Assembly (NCBI GenBank): GCA_016946835.1
Contig: JACVTC010000605.1
Span: 1-15,535 of the forward strand
Length of the DNA: 15,535 bases
Source: Neocallimastix lanati (nom. inval.)
Taxonomy: Eukaryota; Neocallimastigomycota; Neocallimastigomycetes; Neocallimastigales; Neocallimastigaceae
Direction of reading: 5' to 3'
In this document: in pieces, positions 7,679 to 14,993 of the stretch
Numbering within the stretch: the stretch's first letter is position 1
How the letters are laid out: the number at the start of each line of letters is the position of its first letter
Made by a program: the position numbers and the translations under genes
The notes under the pieces: generated by a model
What the model was told of the DNA's origin: nothing
The model's database searches: none
Seen by the model: the letters and a program-made list of their open reading frames with translations, nothing else

Positions 7679-10600
7679 TCAAGCTTCTCTGTAAGCGGAG
7701 TTAAACTTTACTAAATTTTTAAAGTGAACATTCCTATCGAGTTGCTTTCCAGTCTTCTGATCGATTAGGGTTGCCGTGTTGAATTGAATTTTTAAAATTT
7801 TAAATGGTCCATTGTAATATGGTTCTAGCTTAGTGCGGCTAAAGTTTCTAACAAGAACAAGATCACCAGCCTTTAATTCTTTTCCCTTTTTCATACTTAT
7901 TTGTTCTTCTCGTCTTGTTGCCCAATACTTGTTAGCATTCTTCACATTTTCGCATGCTTCTCTAGTCCATTGATAATGACGAACAAATTTTTCCATTAAA
8001 ATTTCATCATATGATTTACCTGCATTTTCAATTGTTCTTATGGCTATATCATAAGGCTGTTGGTCTTCTCTTCCATATACTAATTCAAAACTAGAATGTC
8101 CAGTAGCTGTATTTTTGGTAGTTCGAAGTGCCCATAAAGCAGAAGGTAAAACTTCATCCCAATCTTGATTTTTCCTTCCTAATAAACGAAGTAATTTTCC
8201 AATTTCTTTATTTCGATTTTCAGTAAGGCCATTTGATTCAGGGTGGTAAGTAGCTACAAATTTAACATATACATCATAAAGATCAAGAAAGATTTTAGTC
8301 ATATCAGAAGTGAATTGGACTCCATTATCAGTAGTAATAACTTGAGGGACACCATGTCTTGCAAAAACGTTTATTAAAAATTTAATTATATCAGAGGAAG
8401 TTATGTTTTCAGTGGGTTCGGCTTCAACCCATTTGGTAAAGTAATCAACAGTTACTATAATATATTGATTATTATTTCTTGTTTTTGGTAACGGTCCTAT
8501 AATATCTAATCCTAAATGCACAAAGGGACCCTCCACTTTAGTCGGATGGTTTTCGGTTGGTTCTGGATATGGTTGAGGACGATTTAATTGGCATTTTTCA
8601 CAATTACTAACAATTCTTTTGATATCTTTAATCATATGATTCCAATAAAAGTTTTTCTTAAGTCTTTGATATGTTTTGTAATATCCTTCGTGGCCAATAT
8701 TATGAGCTTCTAAAATTAATTTAAACCTTTCATTTTCGTCCGTTATTAATTTTCTATAATTTCCATTGTCGATAAAGTAATCTTCACCATCAATAACAGT
8801 AAACTTTTCATTAATAAATTCCTTTATAACTTTAGATAATAATTCTTCATTATTTCCATTAGTAATTTTTGTTAATAATATCTTTCTCTCTTCCTTACTT
8901 TTCATTCTTGAAAGAGCATCAGCTAACACATTCTTTTTGCCTGATTCATATTTTATATTAATTCCAAGCATACTAGCGGTTAGACACCATCTTGTTTGCC
9001 TTGCATTCAAAGGTTCTTTATTCTTAAATAAACCAACTAATGGTTTATGATCTGTGTAAATAGTTGTAGGTAGTGGATTTCCTTCAATATAAGATTTAAA
9101 TTTAGTCATACAGTAAAACAAAGCGGTTCCTTCCAAATCGGTAATACCATAATTCTTTTCAGCTTTCTTTAAACTTCTACTTATAAAGTGTATTGGATGC
9201 TCCTTACCGGTTTCTTCTTCTTTTTGTAAAAGAACTCCACCAATTCCATTATACGAAGCATCAGTTCTAATGATAAAAGGTTTGTCAAATGACGGAAATT
9301 TTAGAATAGGTGCATTGATTAATTTTTCTTTTAGGAGTTCAAAGCTTTCTTGTTGTTCTTTATTCCATTCATATTTAGTATTCTTTTTCAATAATTTACA
9401 TAAAGGTGAGGTAATTTGAGCATATTTAGGAATAAAGTCACGATAATATCCTACTGCTCCTAGAAATGATCTTAATTCATGAATTGATGAAGGGGCTTCC
9501 CACTTCTTAATAGCTGTTATTTTACTTTCCATGGGACTTAATCCTTTAGTAGTAAGTTTGTGACCTAATACATCAACTTCAGTTTGAAGAAAATGGCACT
9601 TTTCAATATTAATTTTTAACTTGTTTTCTTTAAATACTTCTAATACTTGTTTAATATGAATTAAATGTTCTTCGATACTTTTTGAATAGATCAAAACATC
9701 ATCAATAAATACGTAAACAAATTCACCAATAAAAGGGAATAAAATTTTATTCATTTCTCTTTGGAAGGTTGAGGGAGCTCCAGTAAGTCCAAAAGGCATA
9801 ACCTTAAATTGATAATTTCCAAACTTAGTAGTGAAAGTGGTTACTTCAACGCTTTCTTCATCCATTAAGATTTGGTGAAAACCAGAAAATAAATCAAGAG
9901 TTGTAAATATTTTAGCTCCTCCGAGACTATCAAAAATTTCATCTATATATGGAACTGAATAAGAATCTTTTTCTGTCATATCATTGACTTTTCGGTAGTC
10001 AATGCACAAGCGCCACTTTCCATTGTGTTTTAGAATAAGTACTACTGGAGATGACCATTCTGAACAGGATGGTTCTATCAATCCTTTCTTAATAAGTTTT
10101 GTAAGTTCTTCTTTTAAGATATCTGATTTTAATTTAGTTAACCTATAACTTCTTAATTTTACTGGCTTTGAATTTGCTTTTAAACGGATCTTATGTGGTG
10201 AAAGTTTAGAAGGAGTTAGTTCTTCTGTTGAAGTGGCAACTATGTCAATCATTTCTTTGAGAATTTTAATAATTTGTTCTTTATAATCTTTATTTAAGGT
10301 ACTTAAAAATTCATCACTCTCAATAAATTCCATTGGAGTTAATTCCTTTATAATTTCCTTTTCATTATTCGTTTCTTTAACTTTTCTAATAGTGCAAATT
10401 ATACTTTCTTCATCATAATATTGATTATTTATTTTAGCTATTTCTTCGTATTCACTTTCTGACAAAAGTTTACATAAACTGTTTAAGGTCGGATGAATAA
10501 ATAAACAATGATCGATTTGAGTTTTAAAGTTTATTAACATATCATAAAAAGAGTCTTCTTTCTCAATAATTCTAAAGTCCGCATTAAATTCATAATTATT

Positions 10601-11683
10601 AATTTTTACTGGTAATCGAACAATAATTCCTTCCGAGTATTCTTCATCTTGTGTTGCTAGTTGGATTCTTCCACGACTTTTTCCAACTGTTTCATATTCA
10701 CCAGGTAATTTATCAAAATACTGCTTAGTAACGATGCTTAGGTTACTACAAGAATCAATTAAAAGTTTTCCTAGTACTCCGTCAACACTTGCATCAACCA
10801 TTGCTAAGTCTTCTTCGGCTACTTCATTACTTTTACTTATGTAGCTATGATCATAGTTATTTACTAATAAAGTTCGTGCTATTACATTGTCTACAGTTCC
10901 AATTATTTTAGATTTTTCTAACTTTAAACCTTGAGTTAGTTGTGAACGAATTTTCGGACATGCATTCAAGAGTTGACCTATCGTAATACTGGATTTAAGA
11001 TTATTTAAATCATCCATAATATTGTAAGGTTCTTTATTATTCATCATTTTAATATTCCTTTTTACTAACTGAGTATTTCCATTATTAGTTTCTTTAGTTT
11101 TTGTTGAAATTAATTTTTCCAAAGTATTAGTTTTATTTTGTTGATTATCTTTATTCATTTCTAGATCTTCTATTTCATTATCGATTACAAGTATATCTTC
11201 TGATTCAACTTTTTCCTTTCCTTTTGATGAATAATTGTTGTTTTCTTCTTTACTTTCTCTTACTCTTGTCATATTTCTTAATTCCTTTTCTTTTTGTTTT
11301 TCTTTGTTAATATTTGGTTGAGTTAAAATTGATGGAAGTATTTGATTTTTATAAGCTTTATTTGGTTTATTATGTAGCTCATTTTCTTTCTTCTTTCTTA
11401 AAGCAGGAGTTGCGAAAGGACGTGGATTATCTTTTAAACTTTTATGTACTTTCTTGGAATTACTTTCTTCTTTTTCGCTGTTATTATCATTCATTTTTCT
11501 TTTTATAGCATTTATAATGATATCATCCTCACTATCAGGTGTGTCACTAAAATCAAATTCTTCAGATTCTTCATTAAAGGAATTATTATCAATTGGAGTA
11601 TTCTTAGTAAAAGTATTATTTTGTAAATTATTTAATGAAGCTATTGTTTTGTCATTGGGAGTGCTTCTGCTCCCATTTAGAAG
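7679..11683 (-). CDS. Pol polyprotein of element B (-1 frame)
   Basis: Enzymatic polyprotein of element B. It is given from the first codon read after a -1 shift at 11683 (1334 codons); the frame is open back to 11713 and overlaps the end of gag. An ATG at 11492-11494 lies 63 codons in and is probably not the real start, since Gypsy Pol is normally made as Gag-Pol. Order: a charged Lys/Asn/Glu-rich linker (1-250), retropepsin-like domain (Asp 310, motif DSC), reverse transcriptase with FIDD (659-662), RNase H (first Asp 808, then TDHK), and integrase with H2C2 finger and D1060, D1119, E1155 (D-X35-E). It ends after a GPF module with no chromodomain. The odd point is DSC where DTG or DSG is expected. 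Stop is TGA, 18 bp from the 3' LTR. Confidence 0.93.
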   Translation of the reverse strand, partial: LLNGSRSTPNDKTIASLNNLQNNTFTKNTPIDNNSFNEESEEFDFSDTPDSEDDIIINAIKRKMNDNNSEKEESNSKKVHKSLKDNPRPFATPALRKKKENELHNKPNKAYKNQILPSILTQPNINKEKQKEKELRNMTRVRESKEENNNYSSKGKEKVESEDILVIDNEIEDLEMNKDNQQNKTNTLEKLISTKTKETNNGNTQLVKRNIKMMNNKEPYNIMDDLNNLKSSITIGQLLNACPKIRSQLTQGLKLEKSKIIGTVDNVIARTLLVNNYDHSYISKSNEVAEEDLAMVDASVDGVLGKLLIDSCSNLSIVTKQYFDKLPGEYETVGKSRGRIQLATQDEEYSEGIIVRLPVKINNYEFNADFRIIEKEDSFYDMLINFKTQIDHCLFIHPTLNSLCKLLSESEYEEIAKINNQYYDEESIICTIRKVKETNNEKEIIKELTPMEFIESDEFLSTLNKDYKEQIIKILKEMIDIVATSTEELTPSKLSPHKIRLKANSKPVKLRSYRLTKLKSDILKEELTKLIKKGLIEPSCSEWSSPVVLILKHNGKWRLCIDYRKVNDMTEKDSYSVPYIDEIFDSLGGAKIFTTLDLFSGFHQILMDEESVEVTTFTTKFGNYQFKVMPFGLTGAPSTFQREMNKILFPFIGEFVYVFIDDVLIYSKSIEEHLIHIKQVLEVFKENKLKINIEKCHFLQTEVDVLGHKLTTKGLSPMESKITAIKKWEAPSSIHELRSFLGAVGYYRDFIPKYAQITSPLCKLLKKNTKYEWNKEQQESFELLKEKLINAPILKFPSFDKPFIIRTDASYNGIGGVLLQKEEETGKEHPIHFISRSLKKAEKNYGITDLEGTALFYCMTKFKSYIEGNPLPTTIYTDHKPLVGLFKNKEPLNARQTRWCLTASMLGINIKYESGKKNVLADALSRMKSKEERKILLTKITNGNNEELLSKVIKEFINEKFTVIDGEDYFIDNGNYRKLITDENERFKLILEAHNIGHEGYYKTYQRLKKNFYWNHMIKDIKRIVSNCEKCQLNRPQPYPEPTENHPTKVEGPFVHLGLDIIGPLPKTRNNNQYIIVTVDYFTKWVEAEPTENITSSDIIKFLINVFARHGVPQVITTDNGVQFTSDMTKIFLDLYDVYVKFVATYHPESNGLTENRNKEIGKLLRLLGRKNQDWDEVLPSALWALRTTKNTATGHSSFELVYGREDQQPYDIAIRTIENAGKSYDEILMEKFVRHYQWTREACENVKNANKYWATRREEQISMKKGKELKAGDLVLVRNFSRTKLEPYYNGPFKILKIQFNTATLIDQKTGKQLDRNVHFKNLVKFNSAYREA

Positions 11684-11689
11684 TTTAAA
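11637..11689 (-). promoter_or_regulatory. -1 ribosomal frameshift signal with predicted pseudoknot
   Basis: In gag frame the minus strand reads T TTA AAC (11689-11683), a canonical X XXY YYZ slippery heptamer, five bases before the gag stop begins... the stop codon itself is 11679-11677. After a 7-nt spacer comes a 6-bp stem TGGGAG/CTCCCA (11675-11670 with 11661-11656). The loop bases GAAGC (11667-11663) pair with GCTTC at 11641-11637. This gives an H-type pseudoknot: stem 1 of 6 bp, loop 1 of 2 nt, stem 2 of 5 bp, 1 nt between stems, loop 3 of 14 nt. A -1 slip enters exactly the pol frame. Confidence 0.85.
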
Positions 11690-12588
11690 GACTTTTTGGA
11701 ATATATTTCTTTTTTATTTTTTTCCATAATCTTATTTAATTGAGGGCAATAGTATGAGTAATGACCTTCTTCCTTACAAAAGAAGCAAGTTTTAACAGAT
11801 AAATTTCTCATTTTCTGGGTTGATTCTTCTATAATATCTTGAGGTTTCGGTTTATTATTTGTTTGACTTGTTTGGAAAGTTTCGTTTCTTCTTTTAGGAT
11901 AAAGTCTTGAAGTAGTACTGTTTTGATTATTTTGATTATGCTGGGAATTATTAACATTATAGGTATTAATATTATTGTTCCTTACAGAAAGTCTATCTAC
12001 TTTCTCGGCAATTTTGAAAGCTTTCTCCATACTTATATCATCTTTAAGGGATAATTTCTTCCAGGCTTCATAATTATTTTGAATAGAATCAATATAATCT
12101 AGTACACCGATGCGCTTTCTTCTCTTTTTATCAAGTTTAGTGTACAAAGTTCTATATCTTACATTAAAGTCTTTAATCTTTTCGTTTCTTTTAATTCGCA
12201 TTGCACGAAGTTCTTTAAGAAGTAAATTTTGGTCTTCTTTAATACCGTAAAAATTTTCAAGACTTGAAATGATTTTTCCAAGAGAAGGAAATTTAATATC
12301 ATCATCAACATTTTCTTCTTCATCATCTTCTTCTTCTTCATCTGATGAATCATCACTTTCATCATCACTATCTTCTCCCAAATCTTCAATAACGCGTTGT
12401 ACTTCACCAGAGCTGGTAAGTAAACAAGCATTAAATATTGTTTCTGGATCTGTAATACCTTGTATCTTGATCCAAAGTTTTAATTCAGTAGCCCAGGACT
12501 TAATATCTAAATTGTCCTTGCTAAGTTTCACAATATCTCTTAATTCTTTTTTCAATTCTTTAAAGCTCAAAGTTGTTTCCTTGGACAT
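11677..12588 (-). CDS. Gag of element B
   Basis: A 303-residue nucleocapsid/capsid precursor. The middle (about 110-215) resembles the retrotransposon Gag domain, and a CX2CX4HX4C zinc knuckle lies at 268-281 near the C-terminus, preceded by an Asn/Gln-rich stretch. A strongly acidic Asp/Glu/Ser tract occupies about residues 68-98, between N-terminal helical sequence and the capsid-like part. The first ATG (12586-12588, A at -3) is taken as start; the frame is open further upstream but with no ATG. The stop TAA lies inside the frameshift signal, four bases past the slippery heptamer. Most ribosomes should make Gag alone and a minority Gag-Pol. Gag assignment is firm from position and zinc knuckle. 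Confidence 0.92.
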   Translation of the reverse strand: MSKETTLSFKELKKELRDIVKLSKDNLDIKSWATELKLWIKIQGITDPETIFNACLLTSSGEVQRVIEDLGEDSDDESDDSSDEEEEDDEEENVDDDIKFPSLGKIISSLENFYGIKEDQNLLLKELRAMRIKRNEKIKDFNVRYRTLYTKLDKKRRKRIGVLDYIDSIQNNYEAWKKLSLKDDISMEKAFKIAEKVDRLSVRNNNINTYNVNNSQHNQNNQNSTTSRLYPKRRNETFQTSQTNNKPKPQDIIEESTQKMRNLSVKTCFFCKEEGHYSYYCPQLNKIMEKNKKEIYSKKSLNF

Positions 12589-12763
12589 TTTGTTTAAATA
12601 TTTCTTGTTGTATATTAATGAGGTGATTAAATAAGAATAAATTTGGAAATACAACTTTAAAAATATAATTTAATAGGTAATTTAATATCGAATCAATTTT
12701 TAAAACAATATATTTTAGTAACTTTTGAAAATAATAATTTTATTTGCTTTCTTTAGTAGATAT

Positions 12764-13041
12764 AAGCTCGAAATCTTTATCGACAACTTAGTAGAAATTA
12801 TAAAGCACGAGGTTCTTTTCGACTACTTTATTAAGAATAATTTTTAAGTTCGAAATCTTTATCGACAACTCGATAGAATAATTTTTAAGTTCGAAATCTT
12901 TATCGACAACTCAATAGAATAATTTTAAGTTCGAAATCTTTATCGACAACTTAATAGAATAATTTTAAGTTCGAAATCTTTATCGACAACTTAATAGAAT
13001 ATTTTTCAAGCTCGAAATCTTTATCGACCACTTGAATTTTG
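12764..13041. repeat. ~40-bp tandem repeat array in leader of element B
   Basis: Units begin at 12764, 12802 (diverged), 12846, 12887, 12927, 12967 and 13008. Each carries AAGTTCGAAATC followed by TTTATCGACAACT; the four central copies differ at only a few bases. Every good unit contains two TCGA tetramers 12 nt apart, so neighbouring units can pair with one another. The array ends about 175 bp upstream of the gag start. Confidence 0.9.
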
Positions 13042-13482
13042 TAATTTAGTATATTTGTAGTAATAAATTTAGAAGCAAAGTTTTATTTGTTATTTTCACC
13101 TTTCAAAAATTTTTCTTTTTAAACGATAAATATTGTATTGTTATAGCTAATAAAATTATTAATTAATTATAATTATTAAATACAAAAAAAAAATAATCTT
13201 TATTGTCGTACAATCTGATAGTACACACTGTCTGACGTGCAGCTTACCTAATGGTGTCATGCCACGCGTGTGCCACGATTACTATATTCAATATAAAATA
13301 TAGCAGTTCAGAGCCCACTAGCCCAATTACTATGTAGGATAAACTTAATCCGATAATCTATGTACGGAATAAAAAAAAATTTTAAAAGTATTCAATAATA
13401 TTTTTATTAACTAATAAAAATTAACTAAAAACACAATATTTTCAAAGTAAATTAAGATTCTTTTACAGGAATTATTAAACAA

Positions 13483-13565
13483 ATAAAGTATCAGTAATAA
13501 AAAAAAAAATAAAAAAAATTTAAATGGCGAAGTTAGCCAAAGTCTGATACTTTATATAATAAAGT
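13483..13565 (-). other. 12-bp inverted repeat with a competing third arm
   Basis: ATAAAGTATCAG (13483-13494) is perfectly complementary to CTGATACTTTAT (13544-13555). A second ATAAAGT (13559-13565) can pair with the same ACTTTAT arm to make a short 7-bp hairpin with a 3-nt loop. The two stems are mutually exclusive. Between the long arms lies a small TGGC/GCCA hairpin. Confidence 0.55.
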
Positions 13566-13619
13566 GCCTTATAACTAGCACAAAGAAAAGTAAAAAAAAA
13601 TATATATAAAAAAAACAAT

Positions 13620-13641
13620 CTTACGCCTTCGGTGACGTAAG
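13620..13641 (-). other. Leader stem-loop CTTACG/CGTAAG
   Basis: A 6-bp perfect inverted repeat with a 10-nt loop in the GC-richer leader domain; first of a series of hairpins continuing to 13803. Confidence 0.45.
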
Positions 13642-13659
13642 CTCCTTATTCGCCAGTGC

Positions 13660-13751
13660 TTGGAAAGTACCCGCACCTTCGTGTGTTGAAACGTTGAAGG
13701 CTGAACTATTATTACCGGGTCGGTAACCAAATACCTTCGTCTACTTTCCAA
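13660..13751 (-). other. Predicted multibranch RNA domain in leader
   Basis: TTGGAAAGTA (13660-13669) and TACTTTCCAA (13742-13751) form a 10-bp closing stem around 72 nt. Inside are CCTTC/GAAGG (5 bp) and TTACCG-GGT-CGGTAA (6 bp with a 3-nt loop). This is the most GC-rich part of the leader and looks like a folded RNA domain. Confidence 0.6.
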
Positions 13752-13761
13752 TTAATCTCCA

Positions 13762-13803
13762 AATTAACTACTATTCAATAACCTACTATGAATAGAGTTA
13801 ATT
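13762..13803 (-). other. 15-bp bulged hairpin in leader
   Basis: AATTAACT (13762-13769) pairs with AGTTAATT (13796-13803). After one bulged A, CTATTCA (13771-13777) pairs with TGAATAG (13789-13795), leaving an 11-nt loop. It lies only 10 nt from the multibranch domain. Confidence 0.6.
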
Positions 13804-13929
13804 TGTTGCTATCTGAGAATACACTGTGTATGAGCTCTATCCGCTCCTTGTTATAATTTTACAAAATTTGTTTTTTTAGAATCTTAATTTTACTTATTTA
13901 AAAAAAATTTTTTTTTTTATATATATATC

Positions 13930-13975
13930 AAACAAGCGCCATAGGTTAATCAAAGGATTAACGACTTACTTGTTT
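13930..13975 (-). other. Two-step stem-loop near the primer site
   Basis: Outer stem AAACAAG/CTTGTTT (13930-13936, 13969-13975) encloses inner stem GTTAATC/GATTAAC (13945-13951, 13956-13962) with a 4-nt loop. It sits about 65 nt inside the primer-binding site, where packaging or dimerisation signals often lie in retroelements. Confidence 0.55.
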
Positions 13976-14039
13976 ATCAATATAAAATAAAAAAAATTAA
14001 AAAAAAATCTATGTTATTTACTATTATTTCTATTTAATT

Positions 14040-14056
14040 CCCCGATATCTCCACCA
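14040..14056 (-). promoter_or_regulatory. tRNA primer-binding site of element B
   Basis: The minus strand reads TGGTGGAGATATCGGGG, starting 6 nt inside the 5' LTR end. The reverse complement ends in CCA like a mature tRNA, implying a tRNA whose acceptor arm begins GGAGATA, with discriminator A. I cannot assign the isotype by eye. This differs from element A, which shows no tRNA match. Confidence 0.75.
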
Positions 14057-14192
14057 TATAAATGTTAAGGTTTTAGAGAATTAAATAAAAATAAAGTAAG
14101 GAAACACAAATTTTATTTATTTATTTATTATTTTTATTTATTTTATTAATTTTACTTGATGATATTTAAAAATTAGTAGCAAAATTTACAAC

Positions 14193-14200
14193 TATTTATA
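14193..14200 (-). promoter_or_regulatory. Candidate TATA box of element B
   Basis: TATAAATA on the minus strand (also at 6941-6948 in the 3' LTR), about 160 bp downstream of the poly(A) tract in sense orientation. In this AT-rich sequence it is only a candidate. Confidence 0.4.
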
Positions 14201-14358
14201 CTTTTTTCAAGGCATAAAAGTTGTTCTTGCCACTAAATTACATTTTATTTATTTTTTTTTTTTATAAAAACTATTAAATTTAAATTGATTTTTATAATTA
14301 ATTATATAAAATTTAATTATAACAATATAAATAAAATACATTTATAATATTAATAAAA

Positions 14359-14360
<2 letters not shown>

Positions 14361-14408
<48 letters not shown>
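14361..14408. repeat. 48-bp poly(T) tract inside 5' LTR B
   Basis: Counterpart of the 53-bp tract at 7109-7161, in the same LTR position. The 5-base difference could be slippage in the cell or a sequencing or assembly error. Confidence 0.8.
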
Positions 14409-14410
<2 letters not shown>

Positions 14411-14920
14411 TATTTATTTAAAAATATCTAAAATATTACTAATAAGAATTTATTTAATTGGCTATAATTTTTATTACAATCTGTTAAAATATTCAAATAA
14501 AAATAAAAATACTATTCTAATATAAAGGTTTTTAATAAAATAAAATATTTTTCAATATAAAATAAAACATTTCGATATAAAATTTTATAATAAAAAGTTA
14601 AAATATAATATATAAATTTTTAATTATCAATATATAAAAATATTATTAATATAAATTTTCATTATTAATATAAAAAAAAATAAGATTTATTATTAATATT
14701 GCTAATATAAGTTTTAAATATATAAAAATATTACTTTTAATATAAGATTTAATATAAAAATATAAAGTTAATATAATTTTTTGATTTAATTTTTGATCTT
14801 TGGATTTAAAAATTTATTAAAGTACAAAAATAATAATGTACACATAATGTATTAGAAATAAATCGTAGATTTAATTAAGAATGCATTATTTAGTACATTC
14901 TTATCAAAGTTAGTAAAATT

Positions 14921-14993
14921 AGAACTTTGGTTCAATGGTTAGTTACATTGACCATGACCAATACTTCATGGGTTCGACTCACACCTCAACCCA
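14921..14993 (+). pseudogene. tRNA-like sequence (tRNA relic or SINE head)
   Basis: TGGTTCAATGGTTAG (14928-14942) resembles an A box and GGTTCGACTC (14971-14980) closely resembles a B box, 43 bp apart as in a real tRNA gene. The tRNA-length segment ends near a CCCA. However, the acceptor arms do not pair, the T stem has two mismatches and the D stem is poor, so it is not a working tRNA as written. A degenerate tRNA gene or the head of a tRNA-derived SINE fits best. It starts 14 bp past the end of element B. Confidence 0.45.

Larger units (their letters stand above)
12589..14062 (-). other. Long untranslated leader of element B
   Basis: The 1.47 kb between 5' LTR and gag has no substantial open frame. 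From gag upward it holds a tandem array (12764-13041), AT-rich sequence, a GC-richer patch with the palindrome CACGCGTG (13263-13270), several strong inverted repeats (13483-13975), and the primer site. At least three ATGs lie upstream of gag on the sense strand (13258-13260, 13940-13942, 14055-14057), so simple scanning from the cap would meet them first. An intron, internal entry or shunting are possible; the sequence does not decide. Confidence 0.7.
6811..14906 (-). mobile_element. Element B: Ty3/Gypsy retrotransposon with gag/pol frameshift
   Basis: A full-length 8.1-kb LTR retrotransposon on the minus strand. It has paired LTRs with TG...CA ends, a tRNA-type primer site, a long leader, gag, pol in the -1 frame, and the 3' LTR. 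The order protease, reverse transcriptase, RNase H, integrase places it in Ty3/Gypsy. It has no visible chromodomain and is a different lineage from element A. Both ORFs are intact and the LTRs differ only in homopolymer or short-run length, so it is young. The flanking 5-mers do not match (TTAAG left, AAGTT right); only a 3-bp AAG is shared. Confidence 0.94.
14063..14906 (-). repeat. Element B 5' LTR (844 bp), holds the promoter
   Basis: Direct repeat of 6811-7660. In the element's sense it begins TGATAAG and ends TTAACA. It contains the 48-bp poly(A) in sense orientation and a TATA-like box at 14193-14200. If transcription starts about 30 nt past that box, R-U5 is roughly 100 nt. Confidence 0.94.

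Noticed and set aside
11314-11729. Overlapping plus-strand frames with hydrophobic peptides
   Set aside because: They mirror the pol N-terminus, where Lys/Glu/Asn codons read backwards as Phe/Leu/Ile/Ser. No independent support.
12159-12634. Poly-Ser plus-strand frame and a Met/Lys-rich minus-strand frame
   Set aside because: Both are out-of-frame readings of gag, the first being the reverse of its acidic tract.
12589-12654. Upstream extension of gag of element B to a TTG
   Set aside because: No ATG in the extension; the ATG at 12586-12588 has good context.
12764-13041. CRISPR array
   Set aside because: The units are contiguous near-identical tandem repeats without unique spacers, within a eukaryotic retrotransposon leader.
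12589-14062. An extra gene, such as an env-like frame, in the long leader of element B
   Set aside because: No open frame of meaningful length exists on either strand there; env would also be expected downstream of pol.
14921-14993. Functional tRNA gene
   Set aside because: Acceptor, D and T stems do not pair properly; only the internal promoter-like boxes and spacing are tRNA-like.
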